64,000 bases of DNA. Origin: Isoetes taiwanensis. Its lineage: Eukaryota > Streptophyta > Lycopodiopsida > Isoetales > Isoetaceae. The notes under the pieces are model-generated. The model was not told the origin of the DNA. It saw only the letters and a list, made by a program, of their open reading frames with translations, and made no database searches. The position numbers were made by a program, and so were the translations under genes. The stretch spans positions 1,755,995-1,819,994 of the forward strand of contig JAJEKV010000025.1 in assembly GCA_021234155.1 (NCBI GenBank). The letters are read 5' to 3'. Below are positions 37,801-49,200 of the stretch, in pieces (the stretch's first letter is position 1; the number at the start of each line of letters is the position of its first letter).

Positions 37801-38100
37801 TCTATCTGCGTTCCCGGCTGCCACGAAAAGCGGACTCATTGCCTCCATTCGCACAGGTGCCCACCATCTTCGCGATCGAGGCAGGCGGTGGATTAGGGAG
37901 CCCCGCTAGGACAGTGCTCTCTCGGTCTTTGTCAAAGCGGGTGCCATTGAGGATGAGTCTCACACTTTCCGAGTTGCCCAAAGATTCGGTCGGTCCGGGG
38001 CGATCACGGCTCCCTTAGTACGACGGGCTTGCCCCTACATTTGCTGATGAACACACCGTCAGTACGTGCTCTGGGGTCATACATTCAGGAGGTACTGGAT
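34850..38100 (+). pseudogene. LINE copy 2 ORF2: endonuclease-reverse transcriptase, broken
   Basis: Endonuclease motifs in order: VVSWNCRGF (34,860), LMETW (34,950), AACYFPHAEST (35,170), LLGDFNARTG (35,300), DSDHLPLYLD (35,650). Reverse transcriptase: GFRPRHSTIDHIFTLRALIE (36,570), CCFVDFAKAFDTVPREKLW (36,660) with the first catalytic Asp, AGCPLSPTL (36,840), and the active-site box read as LIYDDDVDL near 36,955 in a shifted frame (Ala or Gly of YxDD replaced). The C-terminal basic and zinc-knuckle region (AIEDESHTF) is near 37,950 and degraded. RNase H was not seen. Confidence 0.88.
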
Positions 38101-38364
38101 CTGTGAGCTCACCTTTGCCCCCACCTGGCTGCCCGCTGATCAGGCACTACGGGTGCGGTGCATGAGTGTATATATTTGTGTGTTTTTGCATTTTGTATAT
38201 TGGAACAGTTTGTCAGCAGGCTGATTGCTGCCACGGTTTTTCCCTCGAAAACCCTTCGGGGCGGGGGTTTTTTAATCCGGGTAGTAATTCGGCGCTTTTA
38301 TATTGGGTCCCATAGACCGATTGGTCTCCGTGGACGATAAAAATACCTTCCTTCCCTCCTTCCT

Positions 38365-39574
38365 ATCCAGGTTACAAGTATTTCTTATTAAGCTAACCGA
38401 GATAAGTTAAGTAGACATCAGTGACCTGAATTGGTTGCGCACATGGAACTAGTTGAATTTAGATATTAGAATTCATGCAGAAAGTGTACGAGTGCATGCT
38501 CATCTTTTATATTTTGGCCAAGTAGTTTGTTCTTTCAAGAAAGGATTTATTGTATTTTGGCCTCGCTTTTCTCTTTGATGGGATTTTATGTCTATGAGTT
38601 TGAGTAGAATTGAAAGTACAATTGCTTTGGTCACTATATCAGGGTAGAATTGAAGGTACAATTGTTCTGGTCACTATATCAAGGATATAGGTATTTATAT
38701 AATGAACAAAATGAATTCATAACTTGGCTGAGAAATAGAGGAGAACACGATGCATCCTCAGCAATAACTATTGGCATGTCTATACATGACAGGTGAGAAC
38801 TTCATTTCCAATTTGTTATTATCGTTCATTCACAAGTTTATGCCGTTCCTTATTACTTGAAATATCATAGTACGTTCATATTTAGCAGCTTAGGACTTAC
38901 AATAAGTTATCTTTATTGTTCTTATATGAATTTGATAGAAATTGCCATAAGAAATGACTACATCTAACCAAGTATAAAAGTGAATGCAACTTATCTATAC
39001 CCGTATTGCACTTTTGGTCCCAAAAGGGCGGATATCATAAAGACTTATAAATATTATTGATAGGTTCCTTTGCAAGAGTTTGATGCAATGTGTGTTTTTT
39101 TATGCAAAGACAATTATAATGAAAGGGTGTAAGGCATAAAAGATTTGGCACAAGGCAGTATCCCATCTAAATGCTTTCTGGATTTTATGCGCATTTTTGA
39201 AGACTATAAGTAGTTTTTAACATTCTTAATCATGATTTTGCTGCCAGTGCTTTCAGATGTCTTTGATATGTGCTCAATACAAAGTGTTCGCTGAAAATGT
39301 CAAGACCATGTTCCTATTTTATAATATCTTCGGATACTATATTTAATACCACTAGTTCCTATTTCCATATAACTAATAATGGTACAGATTTCTTTTCTTC
39401 CCACTGAAATGAGCCACTGGATGTTATTTAAAATGGAATGGCATGTTTATTATCTTAATTTGGGTCATTTTGTAAAACTTATGTTTAATTCTTACTTGTA
39501 GCTTTAACCAATCTCGCTATCTGTCTTCATTATAGGGCACTATATGCTTCACATCGCAACAAGGCAGGGGAACG
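38365..39574. other. AT-rich spacer
   Basis: No gene is recognised. A 40-bp tandem duplication (GTAGAATTGAAAGTACAATT followed by GCTTTGGTCACTATATCAGG) lies at 38,603-38,684. Confidence 0.45.
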
Positions 39575-39783
39575 TTTTTTTTTTTTTGAAGGACGTCAAA
39601 CTTTATTAATAACACTCCAACATAATACATAATACAATGCAGGGACATGAATAAAAAACCCAACGAACAATCAGATCCAACTGAGCAGGGCCACCCGTCT
39701 AAGCATGACAATGTAATGCAGTTCACACTATTTTCCTCTCCTACAGAGAGAAGAATAATATATAATCATATTTTAAAAAAGTT

Positions 39784-40663
39784 ACTTTAACCAAGTCGAA
39801 CTTCCACATCCATAGAATCATTAACAACAACTTGATCTGCTCCCTGATGTCTCAATGCCATTGGATCAGGGACATCCACTGTAACAATCGTAGCAGATAT
39901 TGGAGCTACAGAGTGAACCAACGCAGATTGAGGAGCCGAGCTATTTTTACGACGTGCAAGTTTCTTCAGGCATGGAGTAGACCATCCTTCTTCCAATAAT
40001 CCTTGCTTCTGAGCAATGTCCTGAAGACGAGAGTGTTGATCCTCATTAAGAGGGTCTGAAATAGATTGAGACGGAAATGCAATAGAAGAAGGCAATAGTG
40101 CAGAAATAGCTAACGAAGAAGGCACAGGGGCTGGTAATACTGGCGGATTAACTAGTGCAGAGGCAGATGAGGAAGACGATGATACAACACGACATTCAAG
40201 TGAAGTGGATGCTATGTGACATGGGATAGGAACAGTTGGGGAGGTAGAGACAAAAGTATGCCTAGACCTGTAAGTAGCGAAAGCCTCAATATTGGAAACA
40301 TCTTGGCAAGCTCGGGTCCATTAAGCAGATGTAGTTTGTATTTGAAAAAAAGTGGGCCACTTTTGACCACCACTGAATGAGGAATAGAAACACAAGCAGG
40401 AAGAGATACACAAATTCGAGGACCATTAACAATAGAATGGGCAAGATGCATACCCAATCCATTGGCAATACCAATCATAAAATCAGACACTTGCAGTTCT
40501 AGTGGAAAATCCTGTAAGGCAAGCCAACAAGGCATGCGCAATGCACCAGACTTACTTGGCAAGAAACCAGGAGAACAAACACCACGCTCCACAAGCCTGT
40601 CAACTGCAAGTGAAGAGTCAAACATGACCAGGAGATTATTATTATCTTTATCCAAGACTTTTA
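39784..40663 (-). pseudogene. Gag-like ORF1 of retroposon M, C-terminal part
   Basis: The minus frame has LKVLDKDNNNLLVMFDSSLA, RMPCWLALQDFPLELQVSDF, GPRICVSLPACVSIPHSVVV and LHLLNGPELAKMFP, collinear with the same motifs of retroposon N (28,580-29,000). A Ser/Pro-rich tail continues in a shifted frame to 39,784. The DUF4283-like layout supports a gag/ORF1 role. The frame is cut at its start by the transposon end at 40,664. Confidence 0.75.
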
Positions 40664-40686
40664 GGGGTAAAAGCACGCTGTGGTGT
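40664..40686 (+). repeat. Left terminal inverted repeat of the 9-kb transposon
   Basis: GGGTAAAAGCACGCTGTGGT plus GT, preceded by an extra G and by the TTA duplication. About 28 bp further in lies CCAAAATGTGGCGT, which occurs near the right end too (49,684-49,697) but in direct, not inverted, orientation; it may be a subterminal protein-binding repeat. Confidence 0.9.
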
Positions 40687-42090
40687 TCCAATTCCGCTGT
40701 CCCCCCTGTCCCCCCAAAATGTGGCGTTGCATCCACCACTTTTGTTGTATGAAAGTATAATTATGGCACCGCTCAGTTGCCGTTATTTAAGAATAGAGTC
40801 TCAATTTGTGGGGGAAATTCTAATTTCAAAAACTAAAATTCAAATTCAAATTCCTATTCTTTGGCCCCTTCCTGTTCTTTGCCTACGTCCTGTTCTTTGG
40901 CTCCCTCCCTGCTGCAAGCTCCAATCCATTGTGGACATGGATGTCAATGAGGTAATCTGTCCACAAACCGGCATTTCAGACAGGAGAAAACAAAGAAGAA
41001 CCAAGGAACAAGAAATGTTGAAGAAAAGACGCCAGAGGAAAAGAAGAAGAGAAGAAAAATTGGAGCTTGCAGAATTGGCAGAAGCTTCCGGTTCATCAAG
41101 AAGTGCAAGCAGTAAACGCCGTATTGTCCTTAATTTGCTAATGTCTTTCCATAAACAGACCAAAAGAATGGAGGATAGCATGAAGAAAGAAATTTTACTT
41201 GAGTTTTTGAGGGATAAAACATTGGAAAAATTCATAGGTGAAGAATTAAAGGATTTGGAAGCCAAGAGCATCGTTATAAGGAGCCTCTGGGACTCCATGA
41301 AGACTATCAAACTCTCTACCAGCAATGACTGCCTAGCAGCCAAGAATAGCTGCCTTGCAATGTCTGTACCACGCCGTGCAGATTCTGAAACAAGTGACAA
41401 AATCAGCCAGCGGGATCTTGGAAAGGTATTAGGTGTTCACCCAAGAAACCTGCAAAAGGCAAAGAAAAAGAGGGAAGAGATCGATTACAATGGTGGGAAA
41501 TGGGTTTCTTACAAGAGGGCTAAAAGATTCGATGCAATTTCAGATGAACATATAGAAAAGATTCAAAATTTTTGGATTGAGAACACCAAAGTGGCTCCTA
41601 ACACAAAGGATGTTAGAACTAGAAGATTGGAGAGAAATATAAGAGAAGAACATGCTGCCCACTATCTGGAGGAATCACAGGTTAGTTTATTTCTGTTATT
41701 CATGTTTTCTTAGTTATGGTGCTTAGTGTGGTGGTGCATGTGGTGGTTATTGTGTTGTACAGTGATTGTGGTGTACTGTATGCAGCATGTGAATTGTGTG
41801 TAGTTGACTCTAGTCTGAAATGCAATATTTAATGTTTGGAATATTAGAACATGACAGAATTGAGTACTCCTTTACTGGGTGTGTGTACAGTCTAAAAATA
41901 TTTGAGAATGATAACTAACTGATCCTAAGATACAAATTTTTGTTGAATAAAGACAATTTTTTGTCAGGTTCAAGCACAGCTCTGTTGGAAAGTATAATAT
42001 ATTAAAAAAAGGATCTTACAAAATTTGGCTTTACAAAATTTGGCTTTCCATTGAAAGCTCTGTACCCGAGAACTAAATTACATGCATTTT

Positions 42091-42621
42091 CTAAGCAACA
42101 GGAAATGTTGGTATGACTGGCTCGAGAACTTGTGCATCCAAAATTATTGTTTTCTGCACTAAAGCATCTAAGCTTTCTGCAGTCATCCCAGAATTTAACA
42201 GCATGAGGTTTGCCAGTGCTTCCTGCATCCCTTGGTGGTAAGAACGCAACCCTGCCAGTAATTCCCGCTGTTGCAGAGTCAGAGCGGACAAGTGACAGAG
42301 AACAAATAAACCAGCTGCCCTTGCAGCAGCATATAACATAAGCTCATGGACCTTGTCTAAGATCTCACTTCCTGTCAATCTGACCCCAAGCATAGCCATT
42401 GAAGGCCCAGCATCCAGTCTGTTGTATGCCTTTAGGTTGGATTCGAAATCAGCAAAGAAGGTGGATTTACACATTTCCACCTTCAGACATTGGTCACGAG
42501 CCCTATTTAACATGTGCCGAATGCCCTCCTCGCTCACCCTACAATAGCCGTAGTGATCTCTGAACATCCTTCCTACCATGTTGCCGGAATGAACTTGTTC
42601 GAATTGAGAATGAAATGCCAA
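42091..42621 (-). CDS. Unrecognised helical ORF inside the transposon, opposite strand
   Basis: A minus-strand frame of up to 176 codons with no stop lies within the first intron of gene A. The nearest ATGs are a few codons in (NMVGRMF). Predicted mostly alpha-helical (SEEGIRHMLNRARDQCLKVE, LALTLQQREL-like segment, HQGMQEALANLMLLNSGM). No motif was recognised. Base composition and codon use look like coding DNA, and it may be the last exon of a third transposon gene or a captured host exon. No splice partner was found. Confidence 0.4.
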   Translation of the reverse strand: MAFHSQFEQVHSGNMVGRMFRDHYGYCRVSEEGIRHMLNRARDQCLKVEMCKSTFFADFESNLKAYNRLDAGPSMAMLGVRLTGSEILDKVHELMLYAAARAAGLFVLCHLSALTLQQRELLAGLRSYHQGMQEALANLMLLNSGMTAESLDALVQKTIILDAQVLEPVIPTFPVA

Positions 42622-42771
42622 AAATCAGACGCAGGAACAGGATTTAGGACCCAGATCCTTTTCTAATGATTAGAAGAGGAATGTAATTATTATCAGGGTG
42701 TACGAATTTCAGAAATGTTTATGAGAGCCGGCTAGGCAGATTTCTTATATCAGATGAAATAGGATAAAAGT

Positions 42772-43545
42772 GATGTGATGTGATGTGTGGTGTCGTGATG
42801 GTGTGGTGAGGTGTGGTGTGGTGTGGGGTGCATTATGTCCATGGTGTCATGTGGGTGTGTGCATGTTAATGTATGATATGTGTGGATTCAATTTTATTTA
42901 TTCTCCCCCCTCACCCACCACACCCCATCATCTATCACACCACCATAGACTACCACCACATCTTTGCGACCACCACATTACCACCACATGCACCACATTG
43001 TCCATTACCACCACACTCCACCACACCGTATCCCACACCACACCCCTCCACCACACTCTACCATATCCCACACCACACTCCACCACCACCACCACCACAC
43101 TCCACCACCACCACACTCAACCATGTACCACACCACACCCCTCCACCACCACCACCACACCACATCACACCACAATCCACAACACCACACCACACCACCA
43201 CCACTACAACCCCCACCACACACCACCACCACCACACTCCACCACACCACATCATACCACCACACACCACTACACACACACCACCACCACACCCCCCCCA
43301 CCCCCACCACCACACTCCACCACCACCCCCCCACCACCACCACACACCACTCCACCACCCCCCACCACCACACTCCACCACCACTCCACACTCCACCATT
43401 TGGTGTATGGTGTGTGGTGAATGGCGTGGTGGGGTGTGGTGTGGTGTGTGGTAATGTACACAGCACTAAGGTGCTCGTTCTGGTGAATATGATGAGTGTG
43501 GGGCATGGTATGGTGCATGGTTTGGTGTGGTATACACATCCTAAC
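42772..43545 (+). repeat. CACCAC-rich satellite in the gene A intron, with GTGGTG flanks
   Basis: From about 42,903 to 43,400 the plus strand is almost only C, A and T built on CCACCA/CCACAC units. On both sides (42,772-42,845 and 43,400-43,545) the strand switches to TGTGGTG units, so the array can fold as a long hairpin. All long open frames here (His/Pro/Thr-rich, or Gly/Val/Trp-rich on the other strand) are repeat artefacts. Confidence 0.9.
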
Positions 43546-45182
43546 AGTTTAGTGTTCATTTCATGTAGATGCTATTGTTCAAGAGGTTTCGCACCAACAT
43601 CCGTAAATTAAGATTCGCCTTGAGCTTTTGAGAAGCTAAAACCCCGGTTTGTTGTGAAATTGAAGGACTTCAATAGTTGCTTTGTTGCATTCAAAGACGT
43701 GAGGATGCAAATGCTAGTGGATGGACTCAATGGGATAAGAACCAAACATCCGAAGAATTGCACTTGCACCTGCGATGTTTGTAGATCACATGAACTTGGT
43801 CAATGCAGGGCACACCAGCATAAAATTGCAAGTACAGGAAGCTTGTGGAGATCTATATTGTGTCCAAAGAGTGAATTAGATGAGTTTCACAAGAAGGCGT
43901 GCATCCTTGGAAATTGTGAGCTGTGTGGAATCAAGAAGTTTTAGACTTGTCCCATGGAAGGAAGTGGCAGTAACAGGAAAGTGAAATGGGAGTACATTGA
44001 CTATGAAAAAGACAACGTCTCGAAGTTCGTAGGAGACCCGACTCATCAAGATAAATGAGACGTAACCCAAGGAGCTTCTGGATAAACTGAAAGAGCGTCT
44101 ACACGATGGCAAAGCTGCTGAGTTGAAGAGATGGTTAAGACAACTGCAATTAAAATACAGCAGCATAAAATTGGGTAATGCTCATGAAGTGGTAGAAGTT
44201 GCCGAAGAGATGTTTACTTGTGGAACATCCGAGTGGATGAACACATCTGAAACCAGTAAGAGGAAGAATATAAAAAGGTTCTTTTGGGAAGTCAAGGTGG
44301 AGGATATAGATAGAAAGAAAGTATGGGGTGCAGAAAGGATTTTGGACACTAGGCAGATCCATTGTGTACATGCATTCAATCCTGAATCTCCATTGCAGTT
44401 GCACATGAGGGAACTTTCATGCTTCTGCAGCTACTGCTTGGATGGCATGTGGGACAGTTGTGTGAACAAGAACTATGTTGATGATTGGAAACTTCAAGTT
44501 GTACCATCCTCCAGTGTGCATGCTGACATTGAGGACCGTAAATCCAGCAGGTCCTTGTTCTCCTCCAATCCCATGATGTTAGCAGAGGCATTTAGAGTTG
44601 GTGATAATTTTGCTGTCGTTGCTCCGAAAGGGAATGATGAGGGTTCTGAATTTTGGATTCTGATGTGCACAAAACCAAAATGGATAGTGGAGAAAGACTT
44701 CCAACTCAATGGAATATGGTACCTCGCCGGTGATAGTGTCATAGAAGGTATGTATTACAAGAAGGGCGCAAGATCAACCATCGGCTATGATCTTTGCAGT
44801 AAAGACGCCTTAGGCATAGTATTCACAACACAGATCTGTGCAATCAGACTTCACATGCCACCAACTAAACGTCAAAACAGGACTGTATATAGGCTGGATC
44901 CTTTAGATGAGGAGAAAATTTTACAGAATTTACCCGAAGTTCTTTCTGATGATGATGAAATGTAAAACAATTCTGTAGTTTTCAGAACTCATGTGAAGTT
45001 TTGTGCTTCAGCTGTGAAAATGAGTTTGTCTTGATTTCTTTTGAAGATTTAAATTCTTCTGAACACTTGATTCCTTTGTTTGTGAGATGAATTGAATATG
45101 AATTTTCATTCAAATGAATCGAGGTTACAATAACAATTATGTACATAAGAAAGATATACAGTGATTTAAAGTACGAGGTGAC

Positions 45183-46060
45183 TCATGCACCTACATACTT
45201 CCCAATATATATGTTCCTCTCAGTTCCAGCTTTTGTTACTTCTAATCTTAGAACTTCAAGCATGAACACTCTAACATCAACTAGATCCTGGTCTGAAATG
45301 TCCACAACCTACAGTTAACCACACTTTGTTAATAACAGAGTTTGGGTTGTCTGCTGCATTTGAGTTGACTTACTAGATCAGGCAACAATATATTCACTCC
45401 TTTCAAGTACCCCCTCACAAATTTGTGCATAAACGAACATACGGCAGGGCCACATGAATGACCATCGGTTTGAAGAGGCGTTCTGGAAATTTTCACAACA
45501 CCTGAGGTTGTAAAGCTGAAATTATTGTGTCCAAGCAATTGCAGGAACCTGCACTCAAAGTTTGTTGTCATTGTGCCACAATAGCAAAATGCAATGAGCA
45601 AGCACTAACCTCTCAATATGTCTGCTTCTGCCATGCAAGCCCGAGCTATCAAAGTGATATATCCCTGGTTTATATCTCTGTGCGAGACACGCGTGGCTTA
45701 CAATCAGAAAACAGGTCCAGTGATGTCTATCACAAGCAGGCAAAAACATGTACTGGCACTTATCCAGATTCACATGTTTCCTTATTGTTTTGTAACTATT
45801 TGTGTCCTTGGACAATGTCGAGTGAAAAAGAGGGTCAAAGAAATGAAAGGGATGACTCATTTCTTGGAGCATCAAGTAGTATTTCATGTATCTGCAAACA
45901 TATGCATATGATGGCACAATCCTGATGATGACAAATCAGATGAAAGTATCACCTTGAGAAGAGGAGGATCAATTGATCATTGAACTACTGCGTATCAGCT
46001 TCTAAAATTTTGATGTCGGTGGAGCTAATCACGACGGCGGTTTCAGTTCCCACTCAAACC
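45183..46060 (-). pseudogene. Ulp1/SENP-type (C48) cysteine protease domain in the transposon
   Basis: Four exons can be followed on the minus strand. The first is about 46,060-45,953 with the Ulp1 entry motif DIKILEADTQ-stop-FNDQLI. Next are about 45,935-45,620 with CQYMFLPACDRHHWTCFLIV and GIYHFDSSG, then 45,551-45,373 with PLQTDGHSCGPAVCSFMHKF, and a last exon 45,308-45,183 ending GKYVGA-stop. Catalytic His (about 45,722), Asp (45,650), Gln and Cys (45,454) are all present. The conserved Trp of the WLND-type motif is replaced by TAG at 45,985-45,987, so this copy is probably dead or misread. Ulp1 proteases cut SUMO from conjugates; in transposons their role is unknown. It could be the C-terminus of the upstream minus-strand gene or a separate gene. 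Confidence 0.8.
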
Positions 46061-46259
46061 ACTTCCAGATGTGTATTTGGCTTTAGATAGACAGGGACTG
46101 CCGAAGCTCTATCATCTCTAGTTCTAAACACACACGAGAACATTTGCTCACAATCCATTCAAATATTTTAAATTGAAAAAGTACAACACATATCATAGAA
46201 TTTTTTTTACTTATATTGACTTTCAAAGAGTTTTACAAGATTCATTTATGAAAATACTT

Positions 46260-49200
46260 GTCGAGCATTTTCATGCAGCTTCTTGCTGACTCCTCGAGAA
46301 TCCCACATGTTCCACATTTGATGTTCCTTCACATAAGCCGGCACACTTTACGCAGCCGTAAGTCCCTCCGACCATGGTTTGAGTTGCTCCAAAAGAAAAT
46401 TGGAATCCAACCTTGTCGAGCAAAACTATTTGGACATATCATTGTGTTCTACCGGGTTGGCGTAAATCCTTATATCTGCTGTCATCTATCAACAATGTGT
46501 TTGTCACCTGGTATTTTCAAAATTTCTGGTACACTTTGGACAGATCCTTAAGGAAAATTGGCTTATTAACCACTTTTAATTTTGTGTTGGTGCAGTCATC
46601 CTGATTCCAAATAAAAAGAAATCTGCCCTTATATTCCTGCAGCAACTTTCTCATCAACAAGTCAACATTACTCTTAGCCATGCTAGACCACAATGCAATC
46701 TCAAATTTTGAAAAACACCATTCTAAGAACTCCTGTAATCCAGGCCTGGAAACTGCTAGCTTTTGATGGTTCAATTTCTGGAGGGTCAATTAAAACTACC
46801 GATCGGGGGATCCTCTCTTTCAAGTCATAAAACTTGCCTAAAACCCCATTAAAATCCAGAACAAGGAGAATTTCAGTTAACCTCTTGGTTTTTCTTGGTT
46901 GAGGTTGTATTGAACTCGTTGAGCAGTCTGCATCTTGTCCCGGGGTTTCTTTGTCAACTTCATCACCTGCATCCGCATTTGGCTCATGTTCAGCACCAAA
47001 ACTTTTATCTGGTGCCCGTGCAGAATGAATCTCAAGGCAATTACTTTTTCCCCCTAAAACAGATGCACTATGAATCTCTTCGTGATGGCTTCCAGTTGCA
47101 GTAGCATTTATCTCTGTAACATAATTGAAATGAGGAAGACCACAGAAAAATACAAAAAAATAAATCATGTATGTGGCATCGGTACTTACTTGATAATGAC
47201 GCATTCATTCAATATCCAAATTTCGTTTTGGAGTCTCCACGCCCGTCGGCCGGGATTGACTTAGGAGTATCAAATGGGGTGAATTCTAGGTACAACCGAG
47301 GTATCTTGCAGTCTCATAACCGAGGAGGCATGGATAAGCTGTTGGATATCCTTGGTCTCAAATTTACGCAATTACGCAAACACTAAGTCGGTAGACACGT
47401 GACAACATCGATGAAACATTAGTTAAGGCACTTACTTGTGTCTATTGGTTCTTGTGGTACCACTCGAACACCAAAAGCCAAAAGCCATGTCTCAGTCATA
47501 ATGTGGGCACAACTGGGGCTGCAGCAGGTTCTAGAGTGTCTGCAAAACAAATTCAAAATCAATAGAGTCTTTAGACGAGGGTCAGAGATGATAATATTTA
47601 CCTCAAATGGTGTGATAGACATGGAATGTGATACTGGTGACTGCATTCTGCTATCACAACTGGCAATATTTTACCCTCCCATTTCAGACAACGTCCACAA
47701 AATGGACAACCTTCATCACCCACTTCTTCTGCCTCAGGAAGCATTGAAAGTGCAGGATCTAAAGGGAGTGTCATGACCATTACGTTCAGAAAAAATCTCA
47801 AATCTTTGCATTCGAGGTTGCAGCTCCAGCATTAAGTCTTCACATGCCTTTAGCTCAATTTCAGTTTCTGCTAGTTCCTTATTTAATTGATTCAGCCAGG
47901 CAACACTGTACCATTTAGCTCTTCATCCTTTAGTTCGCTTACAACCCGAACACCCTCTGCTGCTTTCGGATTTGCTGTCATGATTGATTGCCATCTGTGC
48001 AAATCAGCTCTAATTTCTGATGCTTTATGCTCCATCAACTCAATCTTTCTTTTGATATCATTTTTCCTATCCTCGTTTGCTTGCAATCATTGCTTGCATC
48101 TATCAAACCTAGCTGATGTTGCAGCCAACCATTCCTTCACAAGTCTGCCATAGTCTGCAAAACAAAACACTACGTACATGTCAGCCTCCTAACATAGTAA
48201 GCCACGTACTGATGGAAAACCACAATCACACACCACACAACACAAGGTAGTCTCTACACACCACCACATACCACACACCACACAACATACGCTGCACAGT
48301 ACACACCACACAATACGCTGTGGTGGTAGCAAGGTGTGTTGGGACATTGTGCAGGGTGGTGAAGTGTGGTGGTGGTGGTGGTGGGGTGTGGTGGTGGGAT
48401 TTGGTGGTGGTGGTGGTGGGGTGTGTGGTGGTGGTGGAGTGTGGTGTGGGACATGGTGGGGTGTGGTGGTGGGGGGTGGTGTGGTGTGGTGTGGTGGTGG
48501 TGGAGTGTGGGATGTGGTGGTGGGGTGGTGGAGTGTGGTGGTGGTGGATTGTGGTGTGGGACATGGTGGAGTCTGGTGGTGTGGTGTGGTGTGGTGGTGG
48601 TGGAGGAGTGTGGTGGAGGGGTGTGGAGTGGGGTATGGTGGAGTGTGGCGGTGGGAGATGGTAGAGTGTAGTGGTGGGAGATGGTGGGATGTAGTGTGGG
48701 ACATGGTGGATGCCAACAACTCATTACTCACCAGACCACACATACCTCATCTATTATTCTGGCATCCATTGCACGAAATGCCCCACAGATGGCATCATAG
48801 AGACACAACATGACAATACAGCCAACATGATGCAAAATGGTAGTAGACATACCTGATTCTTGAAGTGGATTTGATGTTACCTTTTCTGTGTTGATAGAAA
48901 CAATCTAGGTCAAGCTTGAGATTGTTTTCTATAATCGAACATACCTGCAATGGCATGTTTTGGTCTCAGAACATTGCTCTGCTTTTCTGTTTTGATTGTG
49001 AGTTCAGATTGAATGTGTGGTTTAGAGGAACCTGATTTGGTTTTTTCCCTATCATCTTCACCATCCCTGTCACTTTTACTATTTTCCTCCTCGTCAGGTT
49101 GGATTTGCTTTCTCTTGGGTCTAGAAGAACTGGCCTCTGCTTTCTCATCGGGAGTTTTATAATAATCCGAGAAGCTCTTCCAATTAACAGCCTCCCCCTT

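Larger units (their letters stand above)
32562..38364 (+). mobile_element. LINE copy 2, near full length, decayed
   Basis: Plus-strand copy of the same LINE as 5030-10,340, about 5.8 kb. It has a CT-rich 5' end (GGCTTTCTCTCTCTAGGGTT), three monomers, and ORF1 from ATG 32,989. ORF2 starts about 34,850 with LRVVSWNCRG. The 3' UTR ends GGTCTCCGTGGACGATAAAA followed by ATACC and a (TTCC)n tail at 38,345-38,367. Both ORFs are interrupted by many frameshifts, but motifs are better preserved than in copy 1. It faces the opposite way to copy 1, so the pair is a 5-kb inverted repeat separated by 22 kb. Confidence 0.9.
40937..44965 (+). pseudogene. Transposon gene A: basic/HTH-like/Cys-rich protein, candidate transposase
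   Basis: Exon 1 (40,937-41,680, 248 aa from MDVNEVICPQTG) ends at a GTTAGT donor. It has a very basic stretch (KKRRQRKRRREE), helices, and an HTH-like segment (SQRDLGKVLGVHPRNLQKAK). After a 1.9-kb intron filled with CACCAC satellite the next exon is broken: the 43,571 frame has two stops before a shift into FVVKLKDFNSCF. It then continues with CTCTCDVCRSHE and GNCELCGIKKF. A further in-frame stop and shift precede the last block (44,080-44,965), with NIKRFFWEVKVEDIDRKKVW, RELSCFCSYCLDGMWDSCVN and an acidic end DDDEM. The architecture resembles uncharacterised large animal proteins I recall with HTH, CLCxxH and ELSCFC motifs, but their acidic central core is not visible here. Role as transposase is inferred from position. 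Confidence 0.6.

Noticed and set aside
42785-43611. Pro/Thr/His-rich and Gly/Val/Trp-rich proteins at 42.8-43.6 kb
   Set aside because: They are frames of the CACCAC satellite; no stop arises from CCA/CAC/ACC codons.
48189-48813. Similar Pro/His/Thr-rich or Gly/Val/Trp-rich frames at 48.2-48.8 kb
   Set aside because: Same cause, the GTGGTG satellite in the gene B intron.
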